Below, in pieces: positions 43,370 through 51,500 of a stretch of 64,000 nt of DNA. The stretch comes from Thermacetogenium sp. UBA4966 (GTDB lineage Bacteria; Bacillota; DSM-12270; Thermacetogeniales; Thermacetogeniaceae), in assembly GCA_002397275.1 (NCBI GenBank), contig DHAA01000113.1:1798-65797 (forward strand), given 5' to 3'. The first letter of the stretch is position 1. Each line of letters begins with the position of its first letter. The notes beneath the pieces are model-generated. The model saw only the letters and a program-made list of their open reading frames with translations. It was not told where the DNA came from and searched no databases. The position numbers and the translations under genes were made by a program.

Positions 43370-44629
43370 TTGCAGCTGATTGAATTATCTCCTCATGACC
43401 GTCTGATAATTGATGCGCAGGCGCTGTTTACCGGCATTGATTCACGTTTTAAAAAAGATGTAAGCATATATATTGGGGATGGTAGGGTTCAGCTTATTAA
43501 AAAACGGGCAAAAAACCATGAAGCTCATCAAAGGGAAGCGGCGGGCGACAGGAAAAACTGCCGGATTATCTCTTCCCACAGTTTGACGGTGATCCCGGGG
43601 CTGATCGACTGTCATGTTCACCTGGCCTTAGACGGTATGAGCGGACAACACCCGCATGAGGATGCCTTTAGTTTAGCGGAAAGGCTGCAGGGGAACTTGG
43701 CCTCTACCCTTGCCTGCGGCATTGTCGCTGTTCGGGACGGCGGGGACCGGGGCGGCGCCGGACTTCTCTGCAGGGATCTGGTTAATGCAGCGGAGTTAAC
43801 GGGGCCTGTGGTGATGGCTTCGGGGAAAGCCCTGCATAAGGCCGGCGGCTATGGTTCATTTTTAGGCGCCGGAATTTCTCCTGGGGAGGCGCCGGCAAAA
43901 TTCATCAAAAGGCTGGCCAAAGAAGGCGTCGACCAGGTTAAGGCGCTTGTCTCCGGCATCGTCAGCTTTAAAGAATACGGCCGGGTCGGCGGCGTCCAAT
44001 TCTCATTAGAGGAGCTGCGGCGGATCGTAAGGATAGCCGCTGATTATGGGCTCAAGGTAATGGCCCATGCCAGTTCGGAGCAGGCGGTGCGGTTGTGTAT
44101 CGCCGCCGGGGTTCATTCCATTGAGCATGGTTACTTTATCAGTGAAAGTTCCCTGAAGGCAATGGCTGATCAGGGGATCGCCTGGGCGCCTACGGTTGTT
44201 CCGGTGGCGGTGCAGAGCCGTAGGGCAGATCAAACAGAAGCGGCGGTTATCGAGCGCACATACCGGCGCCAGCTTCGTATGATCAGGCTTGCGCAGCGGC
44301 TGGGGGTGATCCTGGGTGTGGGAACTGACGCCGGAGCCTCGGGTGTGCGGCATGGGGCCGGTTTTTGGCAGGAATTACAGCTTTACCGGGAAGCCGGGCT
44401 GACCGTCGAGGAGACACTGCTGGCCGCTACAAGAAATGGCGCCCGGATCATCGGCAGGGAAGAGAGTTTAGGCGTCATTGCCCCGGGCAGACCCGCGTTT
44501 CTGCTTATTGCGGAGGGGGATCCCCTTTCTCCACCGGGAAAACAAGTTCGTTTAAAATATCTTATTCGTCCCCGGCAAAGAAGAGCCGCCGCAGGTTCGT
44601 TTCAGTTCCGCGTAAACCAATCGTCCTAA
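43370..44629 (+). CDS. Metal-dependent amidohydrolase
   Basis: A protein of about 419 residues of the amidohydrolase superfamily, closest in pattern to prolidase- and imidazolonepropionase-like members. Metal ligands are the HxH in GLIDCHVHLALDG, the His in VMAHASSEQA and SIEHGYF, and the Asp in GVGTDAGASG. The start is uncertain: TTG at 43370 is nine bases after GGAG, and TTG at 43355 is also possible. It follows cooC by about 50 bases but has no clear functional link. The substrate is unknown; a cyclic amide is likely from the fold. Confidence 0.75.
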   Translation: MQLIELSPHDRLIIDAQALFTGIDSRFKKDVSIYIGDGRVQLIKKRAKNHEAHQREAAGDRKNCRIISSHSLTVIPGLIDCHVHLALDGMSGQHPHEDAFSLAERLQGNLASTLACGIVAVRDGGDRGGAGLLCRDLVNAAELTGPVVMASGKALHKAGGYGSFLGAGISPGEAPAKFIKRLAKEGVDQVKALVSGIVSFKEYGRVGGVQFSLEELRRIVRIAADYGLKVMAHASSEQAVRLCIAAGVHSIEHGYFISESSLKAMADQGIAWAPTVVPVAVQSRRADQTEAAVIERTYRRQLRMIRLAQRLGVILGVGTDAGASGVRHGAGFWQELQLYREAGLTVEETLLAATRNGARIIGREESLGVIAPGRPAFLLIAEGDPLSPPGKQVRLKYLIRPRQRRAAAGSFQFRVNQSS

Positions 44630-45065
44630 CAATCCTCGCCGTTTTTCCTCTAAAACATACCTTGGAAATAACGCTCTGCTATTTTCATCGGTGTTTACTA
44701 TGCCGCCGGATTCCGCTCGCTCCCTACTATTACTGGAAGTGAAGTTTGAAATTATAAGTTGGAATAGAAGTTTCCAACTTCTAATTTCCGGGCGGCTCTG
44801 CCGCTGTTCCTATTTCCGGCCTCCGACATCCTGCTTCCGACCTCCAAAATAGCCTGCAGCTTCGCTGTGCCTGATGCCGTTACCCGGAACTCCATAATGG
44901 TCGCTTCGCTGGAATCCATCCGGTTTGACGCCACCTCCGAATAGACATCCATGCTGCTTGGCGGCGCCATTGCCAACGACCAACGACTAACCACTAACGA
45001 CTAACCATGTGGCACACGAAACATCCCCCCGCCACATTCCTGCAAGGTAGGATTTTTGGAAGCAG
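44630..45065 (+). repeat. Large intergenic repeat block
   Basis: This 436-base gap has no gene. It carries the longest copy of the dispersed element (44708-44917, GGATTCC to GGAATCC), with CGCTCGCTCCCTACTATTAC at one end and CATAATGGTCGCTTCGCTGG at the other. The middle has GAAGTTTGAAATTATAAG and CCTCCGACATCCTGC-type repeats. CCAACGACTAACCACTAACG heptamers follow at 44970-45006. Confidence 0.7.
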
Positions 45066-46100
45066 ATGTCGAAGAAAAAAGCAGAAGCCGCCGCTAAACC
45101 GGGGGGGGTAAGAGGCGGCAGTCGCTCTGCAGAGGGCGTTAAGATCTGTGAAAAACCCAGGGGGAGGGCGATGGGGGCCGTGAAACCGGAAGAAAGGCCT
45201 GCGGATAGCTACCGGCAGGCGGTAAAGATGAAAAGGCTGAATGAGAGAATACAGATTAAGCTGCGGGCTTACTGGGAACTGACAAAAAGCAAGCAGACAT
45301 TCCTTTTGCTGATCACCGGATGGGCGGGATACGCCTCGGCAGGGGGCCCGGCGACAGACTGGGCGACGCTGCTGTCGTTGCTGGGCAGCCTTTATTTGGC
45401 CGTCAGCGGCAGCACGGTGCTCAACATGTATGTGGACCGTGATATCGATGCCCGTATGCCCAGGACGATCAAGCGTCCGCTTCCTGCCGGGGTTTTGCGT
45501 CCGCGGGAAGCCCTGGCCTTCGGTTCGTTGATCTCCGTGCTCGGCGTGGCGTGGGCGTTTTCATTATCACCTTTGTTCGGCCTGGTTGTTGCTGCGGGTT
45601 TGTTTTTTCATGCTGTGATCTATACCATGTGGCTGAAAAGAATGACCCCTTTCTCCGTGATACCGGGAGGCGTTTCCGGAGGGATGCCTGTTCTGGCGGG
45701 GCGTGTTTTGGGGACGGGCAGTATTGATCTCATTGGGGCGCTTTTAGCTGTCGCTATTCTGCTGTGGATCCCTATCCATATCTTAACCTTTGCCATGAGG
45801 TATTCCCGGGACTATGATCTGGCGGGGGTACCCACTTTCCCCGCAGTTTATGGGGAGAAACAGACACGGCTGGTTCTGGCAGGCTCAACTGTTTTAACGG
45901 GGTTGGCCCTCATGCTGGCTGTCTTTTTAAATGGCGTACGCGGCCCGTATCTGTCGGCTTCTATCCTCTCCGTCGCTTTGCTCGTTGCTCTGGCGGTTTT
46001 CTGCTCTGCCTTTCCTACGCCAAAACGAAACTTCTTGCTGTTTAAAGCCGCCTCTATTTATATGCTGGCCTCTATGCTGCTGATTGGCCTGGCAGGATAG
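45066..46100 (+). CDS. UbiA-family prenyltransferase, CtaB (protoheme IX farnesyltransferase)-like
   Basis: A 344-residue membrane protein with about eight or nine spans. The first Asp-rich motif NMYVDRDIDARMPRTIKRPL and the second YSRDYDLAGVPTFPAVYG match heme O synthases. An unusual basic, Lys/Arg-rich N-terminal extension of about 60 residues precedes the first span. Internal ATGs at 45171 or 45225 would remove most of it, and the site before the first ATG (GGAAG, three bases away) is weak. Heme O is odd in a strict anaerobe, so another prenylation reaction is possible. Confidence 0.8.
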   Translation: MSKKKAEAAAKPGGVRGGSRSAEGVKICEKPRGRAMGAVKPEERPADSYRQAVKMKRLNERIQIKLRAYWELTKSKQTFLLLITGWAGYASAGGPATDWATLLSLLGSLYLAVSGSTVLNMYVDRDIDARMPRTIKRPLPAGVLRPREALAFGSLISVLGVAWAFSLSPLFGLVVAAGLFFHAVIYTMWLKRMTPFSVIPGGVSGGMPVLAGRVLGTGSIDLIGALLAVAILLWIPIHILTFAMRYSRDYDLAGVPTFPAVYGEKQTRLVLAGSTVLTGLALMLAVFLNGVRGPYLSASILSVALLVALAVFCSAFPTPKRNFLLFKAASIYMLASMLLIGLAG

Positions 46101-46102
46101 GG

Positions 46103-46570
46103 TTATTGTTTATGGATCAGGATGCTATTGACCAGGTTTTCATCCGCGGTGACCCTGGTGTTTCCAACCTGAAAGACAAAGGTAGGGTATCTTTGAATCA
46201 TAGTTACCCTTTCACCGGGAAGGATCCCCAGGGCCATGATCTTATTCAGCGTTCCCTGGTCGCCGGTATCAATCTCGGAAATTACTGCTTCCTCCCCGTT
46301 GTTCAGCCGGGAAAGAGCTGCCGCAGTTGCTGCTCCTTGATGACCTTCTTCCTTACCCGGCTTTCCCGGACACGGCGCCTTGCTTTTCATTTCTCCTTTA
46401 CCGGCCATGTTCCTGCGGCGCCGGAACCAACCGAACAGCCGGTTTTCTTTGGGAATATCAAAGCCGCAATTAGGACAGCGCACCTTGCTGCAGGTGTTAT
46501 GCAGCGGGCAGGAGGCGCACCCCTGAGCTGTTGTTTCGTCGAATTCATAACCGCAAAAGCCGCATTTCAT
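46103..46570 (-). CDS. feoA: FeoA-domain protein with Cys-rich N terminus
   Basis: A 155-residue protein. The first 45 residues carry CGFCGYEF, CASCPLHNTC and CPNCGF, a zinc-ribbon or metal-binding head. A linker rich in Lys and Gly follows. The last 75 residues form a FeoA SH3-like domain (SEIDTGDQGTLNKIMALGILPGERVTMI). FeoA proteins assist the ferrous iron channel FeoB. The gene is last in the minus-strand feo unit and converges on the prenyltransferase gene. Fused FeoA with a Cys-rich head is known among anaerobes. Confidence 0.87.
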   Translation of the reverse strand: MKCGFCGYEFDETTAQGCASCPLHNTCSKVRCPNCGFDIPKENRLFGWFRRRRNMAGKGEMKSKAPCPGKPGKEEGHQGAATAAALSRLNNGEEAVISEIDTGDQGTLNKIMALGILPGERVTMIQRYPTFVFQVGNTRVTADENLVNSILIHKQ

Positions 46571-46634
46571 TTCCTCTCATCCTCTCTAACCACCAACGAC
46601 CAACGACTAACCACTAACCGCCATCTAACCGCCA

Positions 46635-48095
46635 TCAAAAGGTTAGTCCCAGCAGCGCCAGCGCCTGGTTGAGTATATAGCCGCAGAAGAAGGCGAAGGG
46701 GAAGATGAAACAGGCGATAGCCAGCGCCGTTTTCCATCCTCTCTCTTTGACCATGATGGCGAACTGTGCTATACAGGGAACGAATATGGTCAGGGTTACC
46801 GCGGCCACTAACATCTGAACCCCTGTGAGAACCCCACTTTTTTGCAGATCATAGAGCCCCGCGGCTCCATAGTCACGGCGGAAGAAGCCGAAGAGAAAGA
46901 TCTCTGCGGCTTTAGAGGGAAGCCCCAGCGCTCCCATCAGGGGCGTCGTCGCCTGGATAACGGCATCGAAAGCGCCGGTTATCTTTCCTGCCCAGATGAG
47001 GACGCTGGCCAGGATGAAGAAGGGCACGATTTCAATAAAATACCACTGCATGCGGGAGAGGGTCTTTTCCAGTATGTTGGAGAGTTTGGGCATTCTCAAA
47101 GGGGGAAGTTCCATATAAAAGGAGGGCTTTTTCCCGGGCATCAGCTTGGCCGCCAGATAGCCCACCAAAAGGAAGAGCAGAATAATGAACCCTGACCAAA
47201 TCGCTAAGGCCAGGGGCTTGGCGGAGAGAAGGCCCAACACTACGCCCAGCTGTGCAGAGCAGGGGATGGCCAGAGCCAGGAGCAGGGTGGCGATTACCCG
47301 CTCTCTGTTGGTTTCCAGGGTTCTGCTGACCAGGGTGGCCATCGTGTCGCACCCGAACCCGAGGGCCATGGGGATCACCGCTCTTCCGCTGAGGCCGATT
47401 TTTTTAAAGAGGCGGTCCACCAAAAGAGCAAGCCGCGGCAGATAGCCGGAGTCCTCGAGAAGTGAGAAAGCGAGAAAAAATGTGCCCACGATAGGCAGAA
47501 TGATGGCTACCGCGTAGCGAAGGCCCAGGGTGACGACGCCATAATCGAAGGCGAGCAGGGTCTGCAGGGCAGGCCAGGGGATCAAGTTCCCGACGACCTG
47601 ATTGACCCAGGGGTTGATATATGCTTCAAACAGCTTCCCTTCGATAAGGTCTACCAGTGTCCCGGCGCCGAATTGCCCTACAAACTTGTACAAGCCGAAG
47701 TAGAGAACAAGCAGCAGGATGGGGATTCCGGTCAGAGGCTGTATTGTAAGGCGGTCGAGGACCGAGTGGAGACGCTTCTTTTTGTCGCTGTCCTTCACAA
47801 CTCCCGCAAGAATTTCTTTTGACTTTTGATGGGTCTGCAGGGTAATAACATAACGCAGGGGGTCCTTGTATTGAGAACGTGTATTTTGGATTACCGCAAA
47901 AATGCGGGGGAATTCACGCTCCCGCAGTTTAACCATTTTCATAATCTCTTCATCTTGCTGAAGCAAAAGCAGAGCGATCATGCGTTTAGAGAAGGTATAT
48001 CTGGCCTTCAGCAGTTTTTCAATGCTCTCCAGTGATTTTTCAATGGTTTCGTCATAGCGAAGGGCGAACCTTTCAGGCGACCCGCTTCCTGACAT
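46635..48095 (-). CDS. feoB: FeoB membrane part (ferrous iron transporter), split from its G domain
   Basis: A 486-residue polytopic protein corresponding to the guanine-dissociation-inhibitor helices and the two Gate domains of FeoB. It shows LALAIPCSAQLGVVLGLL, the IPMALGFGCDTMATLVSRTLE segment with the conserved Cys-Asp, and the end EIFLFGFFRRDYGAAGLYDL. Together with the 192-residue GTPase it makes 678 residues, the normal size of a one-piece FeoB. The ATG at 48095 lies within the last codons of the GTPase gene, in another frame, with GAGGATGG upstream, so separate translation is plausible. Confidence 0.88.
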   Translation of the reverse strand: MSGSGSPERFALRYDETIEKSLESIEKLLKARYTFSKRMIALLLLQQDEEIMKMVKLREREFPRIFAVIQNTRSQYKDPLRYVITLQTHQKSKEILAGVVKDSDKKKRLHSVLDRLTIQPLTGIPILLLVLYFGLYKFVGQFGAGTLVDLIEGKLFEAYINPWVNQVVGNLIPWPALQTLLAFDYGVVTLGLRYAVAIILPIVGTFFLAFSLLEDSGYLPRLALLVDRLFKKIGLSGRAVIPMALGFGCDTMATLVSRTLETNRERVIATLLLALAIPCSAQLGVVLGLLSAKPLALAIWSGFIILLFLLVGYLAAKLMPGKKPSFYMELPPLRMPKLSNILEKTLSRMQWYFIEIVPFFILASVLIWAGKITGAFDAVIQATTPLMGALGLPSKAAEIFLFGFFRRDYGAAGLYDLQKSGVLTGVQMLVAAVTLTIFVPCIAQFAIMVKERGWKTALAIACFIFPFAFFCGYILNQALALLGLTF

Positions 48096-48651
48096 ACTGC
48101 GCCACCATCCTCTTTAGCTGCTCCATACCGCGGTTTAAGGCTGCTGCGGTTCCTGCCACAGGGATCCCCAAAGCCTGGGAGAGAGCATCCAGGTCGATGC
48201 TGCGTCCGATTTTTTTCGCCTCGTCCATCATGTTGACCGCGAGTATGACAGGCAGGCCGGCCTCCAGCAGCTGCAGGGTGAGGGGGAGCATCCTTTCAAT
48301 GTTTTTCGCATCCACCACATGCATAACCACATCCGGTTTTTCCTGCAGCAGGAGTGTTCTGGTTACCCGTTCCTCTTCGGTAATTGGAAACAGGGAATAC
48401 ATGCCGGGAGTGTCGATTACCTCATACATTTGCCGATCAAGCTTGGCGGCGCCCCGAGAGACCTCGACCGTGGTTCCCGGGTAATTGGAAACGGTAACAT
48501 AGGTTCCGGTTATGAGATTGAAGATCACGCTTTTCCCTACGTTAGGTGTTCCCACTAAAACCAGCTTTGTTTTTCTGTTTCTAAATGCCGGTTGCGGCGG
48601 TTTGCTTTTATTGGCTGTATTGCGCCGGTCATCTTCCGTTTGTTTGTCCAT
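48073..48651 (-). CDS. feoB: FeoB G domain as a separate GTPase
   Basis: A 192-residue GTPase with G1 GTPNVGKS, G3 DTPGMYSL and G4 NMMD motifs, and the TVSNYPGTTVEVSRG switch region of FeoB. A charged 29-residue extension precedes the domain. GGAGGAG lies eight bases before its ATG. It overlaps the channel gene by 23 bases and is first in the minus-strand unit, behind two Fur-like boxes. Confidence 0.88.
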   Translation of the reverse strand: MDKQTEDDRRNTANKSKPPQPAFRNRKTKLVLVGTPNVGKSVIFNLITGTYVTVSNYPGTTVEVSRGAAKLDRQMYEVIDTPGMYSLFPITEEERVTRTLLLQEKPDVVMHVVDAKNIERMLPLTLQLLEAGLPVILAVNMMDEAKKIGRSIDLDALSQALGIPVAGTAAALNRGMEQLKRMVAQYVRKRVA

Positions 48652-48718
48652 TTGCTTTCTCCTCCGCTTTATTGAAACAAATTGTCAGGCCGCGGCGCCG
48701 GGCGCCGGGTACAATATT

Positions 48719-48737
48719 GACAACGATAATCGTTATC
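48719..48737 (-). promoter_or_regulatory. Fur box upstream of feoB
   Basis: GACAACGATAATCGTTATC matches the 19-base Fur consensus at 16 of 19 positions. It lies 68 bases upstream of the feoB GTPase start, so iron repression of the feo unit is expected. Confidence 0.7.
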
Positions 48738-48887
48738 AGCAGTTAAGCCCATCTCTGCTGCATAGAACCCGCAGTTGCGGCAAATAATAGATTGAATGCT
48801 GCATTAAAGGGGATACGCATCACTTCATTATCGGCTGTTGATGAAAGCTTTGCGGCACTCTTGCATCTTTCTATCACTATTAATGTA

Positions 48888-48902
48888 TGATAATTATTCT
48901 CA
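48888..48902 (-). promoter_or_regulatory. Second Fur-like box
   Basis: TGATAATTATTCTCA matches the 7-1-7 Fur pattern TGATAAT-N-ATTATCA at all but one fixed base. It lies between the feo genes and the divergent radical SAM gene. The rest of the 505-base gap holds no gene that I can support. Confidence 0.55.
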
Positions 48903-48998
48903 ACTGTCAATACAATATTTTCATTCCATTTAAGATATATTATGTATTATATTGCCATATGATAAGATAAATGACTCTCACTAAACTTATTGATGGTA

Positions 48999-49027
48999 TT
49001 GACGGCAGAAAGACTGAAGTATATTAT
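48999..49027 (+). promoter_or_regulatory. Sigma-A type promoter for the radical SAM gene
   Basis: TTGACG (48999-49004) and TATTAT (49022-49027) are 17 bases apart. The 120-base leader before the GTG contains GTTCGACCGAAC-type dyads and may be structured, but I recognise no riboswitch. Confidence 0.55.
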
Positions 49028-49156
49028 AATATTAAAGCAAACGTTAGAATGTAGGACTACAGTAAATCCCGGCGAGCTGAAGGGAGGGTCTATTTTAGCA
49101 ACCGGGTAACCGGAGGAGTTCGACCGAACCCTTAAATTTTCAGGGAGGTGGCAGGT

Positions 49157-50524
49157 GTGGATGAGAAAGCAAAAAAATTAAATATTAGTTTCGCCAAGCG
49201 CTATGCAGAAGAGAAAATTCTCGCCCAAGCGTTGAATTACCTGGAGGGCAATCCCGAGAAGAATATACCGCGCTTAACAAAATTACTGGAAAAAATGACC
49301 TCCGTGCCGCTGCATCGCCAATTCATCGCCAATATACGGACCTTTTATGAGGAGAATGACGCCATAAAAACGTATTTAAACGGCTTTTTTACAGACATCG
49401 ATAAGGATGTGCGCAATAAAATAGTGATCGATTTTGTGATCAACAGCCTTATCTTCTCCCCGGAACGCCGGCGGCAGGTCCAGGATGATGGGCATATCCA
49501 TGTGCCCTATACCATTTTGATTGATCCCACCAGTGCTTGCAATCTGAAATGTACAGGGTGCTGGGCAGGGGAGTACACCAAGCATGATCAGCTGGAACCC
49601 GAACTTTTTAACCGCATCCTGGCGGAGGCTAAAGAGCTGGGGATTTACGCTGTCGTTGTTTCAGGCGGGGAACCATTTGTTTATCCCTATCTACTAGATA
49701 TTGCGGAACAGAACAATGACATGATCTTTATGATCTATACCAATGGGACAAGGATCGATGAGAAAACCGCGGACAGAATGAAAGTTCTCGGCAACATCTC
49801 GCCGGCGATCAGTTTGGAGGGATGGGAAACCGAGACTGATGCCCGCCGGGGGAAGGGAACTTTTAAGAAGATTATCGCCGCTATGAAACTCCTGCGGGAA
49901 CGGGGGCTTCTTTTCGGAGCATCTGTGACCGCCACCAGGAATAATGTGGAAGAACTGACCAGCGACCAGTTTATTGATTTTCTCGTTGAACAGGGCGCCA
50001 AATATATGTGGCTGTTTCACTATGTGCCTATCGGACGTCAGCCGAATACCGAACTGATGCTTTTACCGGAGCAACGGGCCTCTTTGGCCAAAAGAAGCGC
50101 TTATATAAGACTGCACAAACCCCTGCCTGTTATGGACTTTTGGAATGATGGGGCCTATACCGACGGCTGCATTGCCGGGGGTAAGTGTTACTTCCATATC
50201 AACGCCCGCGGCGATGTGGAACCCTGCGCCTTTGTACATTTTGCTGTCGATAATATCAGAGAGAAGAGCCTGAAAGAAGTATTAAAGAATCCGCTGTTTA
50301 CAGCGTATCAGAAGGCGCAGCCCTTTTCAAAAAATATGCTGTGTCCCTGCCCGATCATCGATGAACCAGATGCTCTGCGGCAGATTGTTAAAGAAACAGG
50401 CGCCCATCCTACGCATGAGGGTGCGGACACAGTCCTTAACGGGGAAATCGCCGGGTTCCTTGACGAGCGTTCCGCTAACTGGAAAAAGGTAGCGGACCCT
50501 CTTTGGGACTCCCGTGTCAGATAG
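49157..50524 (+). CDS. Radical SAM protein with SPASM-like C-terminal cysteines
   Basis: A 455-residue protein. The SAM-cluster motif is CNLKCTGC within DPTSACNLKCTGCWAGEY at about residues 130, followed by VVSGGEPFVYPYLLD. C-terminal Cys residues in CIAGGKCYFHINARGDVEPC and NMLCPCPI could hold extra Fe-S clusters. The first 110 residues are helical. The GTG at 49157 is eight bases after GGGAGGTG; a GTG at 49148 is too close to it. Substrate and product are unknown. The neighbouring feo and ArsR genes suggest nothing beyond iron supply. Confidence 0.8.
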   Translation: MDEKAKKLNISFAKRYAEEKILAQALNYLEGNPEKNIPRLTKLLEKMTSVPLHRQFIANIRTFYEENDAIKTYLNGFFTDIDKDVRNKIVIDFVINSLIFSPERRRQVQDDGHIHVPYTILIDPTSACNLKCTGCWAGEYTKHDQLEPELFNRILAEAKELGIYAVVVSGGEPFVYPYLLDIAEQNNDMIFMIYTNGTRIDEKTADRMKVLGNISPAISLEGWETETDARRGKGTFKKIIAAMKLLRERGLLFGASVTATRNNVEELTSDQFIDFLVEQGAKYMWLFHYVPIGRQPNTELMLLPEQRASLAKRSAYIRLHKPLPVMDFWNDGAYTDGCIAGGKCYFHINARGDVEPCAFVHFAVDNIREKSLKEVLKNPLFTAYQKAQPFSKNMLCPCPIIDEPDALRQIVKETGAHPTHEGADTVLNGEIAGFLDERSANWKKVADPLWDSRVR

Positions 50525-50631
50525 CAAGCGTCGCTGGGAAAAACAGTTATAGACAGCCCGGGTATTTTTGTATAAGCTTGTATGAGTGTAATGCCCGGGC
50601 TATTCTGTGCATCTGGATAAGGGGTGATTCT

Positions 50632-51000
50632 ATGAGCGTAGATCAAAGCGACGACACTTCAAACCATAATTTTATAACACCCGATGCGGGAAAAGTTGAA
50701 AGGCTAAAAAAAGAGATCGCCATAACCGACGGCCTTTCTGCATTTTTTAAGGCTATGGCCGACGACACCAGATTAAAGGTTATTCATGCCCTTTCTCTGG
50801 ATGAACTCTGTGTTTGTGATGTGGCCGATGTCCTGGGTTCCAGCGTTCAGGCGGCTTCTCATCATCTGCGTATTTTACGAAATACCGGCCTGGCTAAATA
50901 CCGCAGAGAGGGAAAAAAGATATTCTACAGTTTAAGTGACCGCAAAACAGCGGGTCTTGTTCAAAAGTTTATTGCCGATCTCATTGAAAGAGAGAAATGA
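50632..51000 (+). CDS. ArsR/SmtB-family metal-responsive repressor
   Basis: A 122-residue winged-helix repressor. The metal box DELCVCDVADVLG lies before the recognition helix SVQAASHHLRILRNTGLAKY, and the wing is REGKKIFYSL. The ELCVCD signature is that of CadC, ArsR and related sensors of soft metals such as cadmium, lead or arsenite. The ATG at 50632 has AAGGGGTGA upstream. No resistance pump follows; a strong promoter lies directly downstream instead. Confidence 0.87.
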   Translation: MSVDQSDDTSNHNFITPDAGKVERLKKEIAITDGLSAFFKAMADDTRLKVIHALSLDELCVCDVADVLGSSVQAASHHLRILRNTGLAKYRREGKKIFYSLSDRKTAGLVQKFIADLIEREK

Positions 51001-51061
51001 TGGCCGTTATTTCCACCCACCTGCACCCTCAAAAAAATAGTCTAATTTTGTCGATCAATGC

Positions 51062-51090
51062 TTGACATTCGTTTTCATGAGAAATATAAT
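51062..51090 (+). promoter_or_regulatory. Perfect consensus sigma-A promoter with no coding gene behind it
   Basis: TTGACA (51062-51067) and TATAAT (51085-51090) are separated by exactly 17 bases. The next 220 bases on this strand contain only very short frames. Confidence 0.75.
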
Positions 51091-51096
51091 ATAGAT

Positions 51097-51312
51097 GAAT
51101 TAGAAATAAATTTCACAAGGATACTTACTACCGATATTTTTATTAAAAGATATCCAGCAAATGCACTCTAGACGCGCTAATAAATGATCTAAGGGACGAG
51201 GTTCGCAGCAATATTCCTACTATAATCTTCAGAACTTTGGATGGGGGACCGGCCCCTTCCATGAGTTTAGCGGGATGACTCCGAAAAGGTGATTCATCCC
51301 TTTTTGTTTTTC
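51097..51312 (+). ncRNA. Candidate small RNA (about 210 nt) from promoter to terminator
   Basis: A transcript from the promoter at 51062 would end at a clear terminator: GGGATGA (51278-51284) and TCATCCC with TTTTTGTTTTT. Between them are a GGATA/TATCC hairpin (51119-51155) and a long imperfect stem with inner GGGG-GACCGG-CCCC near 51230-51272. No frame longer than a few codons starts within it. It does not match any RNA family that I can name, including 6S, SRP RNA or common riboswitches. It could be a regulatory RNA or a leader whose gene was lost. Confidence 0.45.
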
Positions 51313-51324
51313 TGTTCTGCGGTA

Positions 51325-51429
51325 TCAGGTTGGGGGCTTGCGCAGAGGGATAATAATGTGCGTATATATCACATAGGCCAGGGTTCCGCCCAGAAGGATT
51401 AGGAGTAGAATTGCCGCTAATTTTTCCAT
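51325..51429 (-). CDS. Predicted 34-residue single-span membrane peptide
   Basis: A minus-strand frame with ATG eight bases after AAGGGA encodes a peptide with one hydrophobic span (LAAILLLILLGGTLAYVIYT) and a basic tail (PLRKPPT). It lies 72 bases beyond the ABC permease gene on the same strand and could be the last gene of that unit. Such small proteins often tune membrane transporters. I recognise no family. Confidence 0.45.
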   Translation of the reverse strand: MEKLAAILLLILLGGTLAYVIYTHIIIPLRKPPT

Positions 51430-51500
51430 AAAGATTTTCCCTTCTTTCTCTTCTTTCCTTAATGTAACCGCGGGCAGGGGGTAATTATGCGAGTCGTTGC

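Noticed and set aside
49030..49150. A cyclic-di-GMP type riboswitch before the radical SAM gene
   Set aside because: Only a short stretch resembles the 3' part of that class; the rest of the core is missing.
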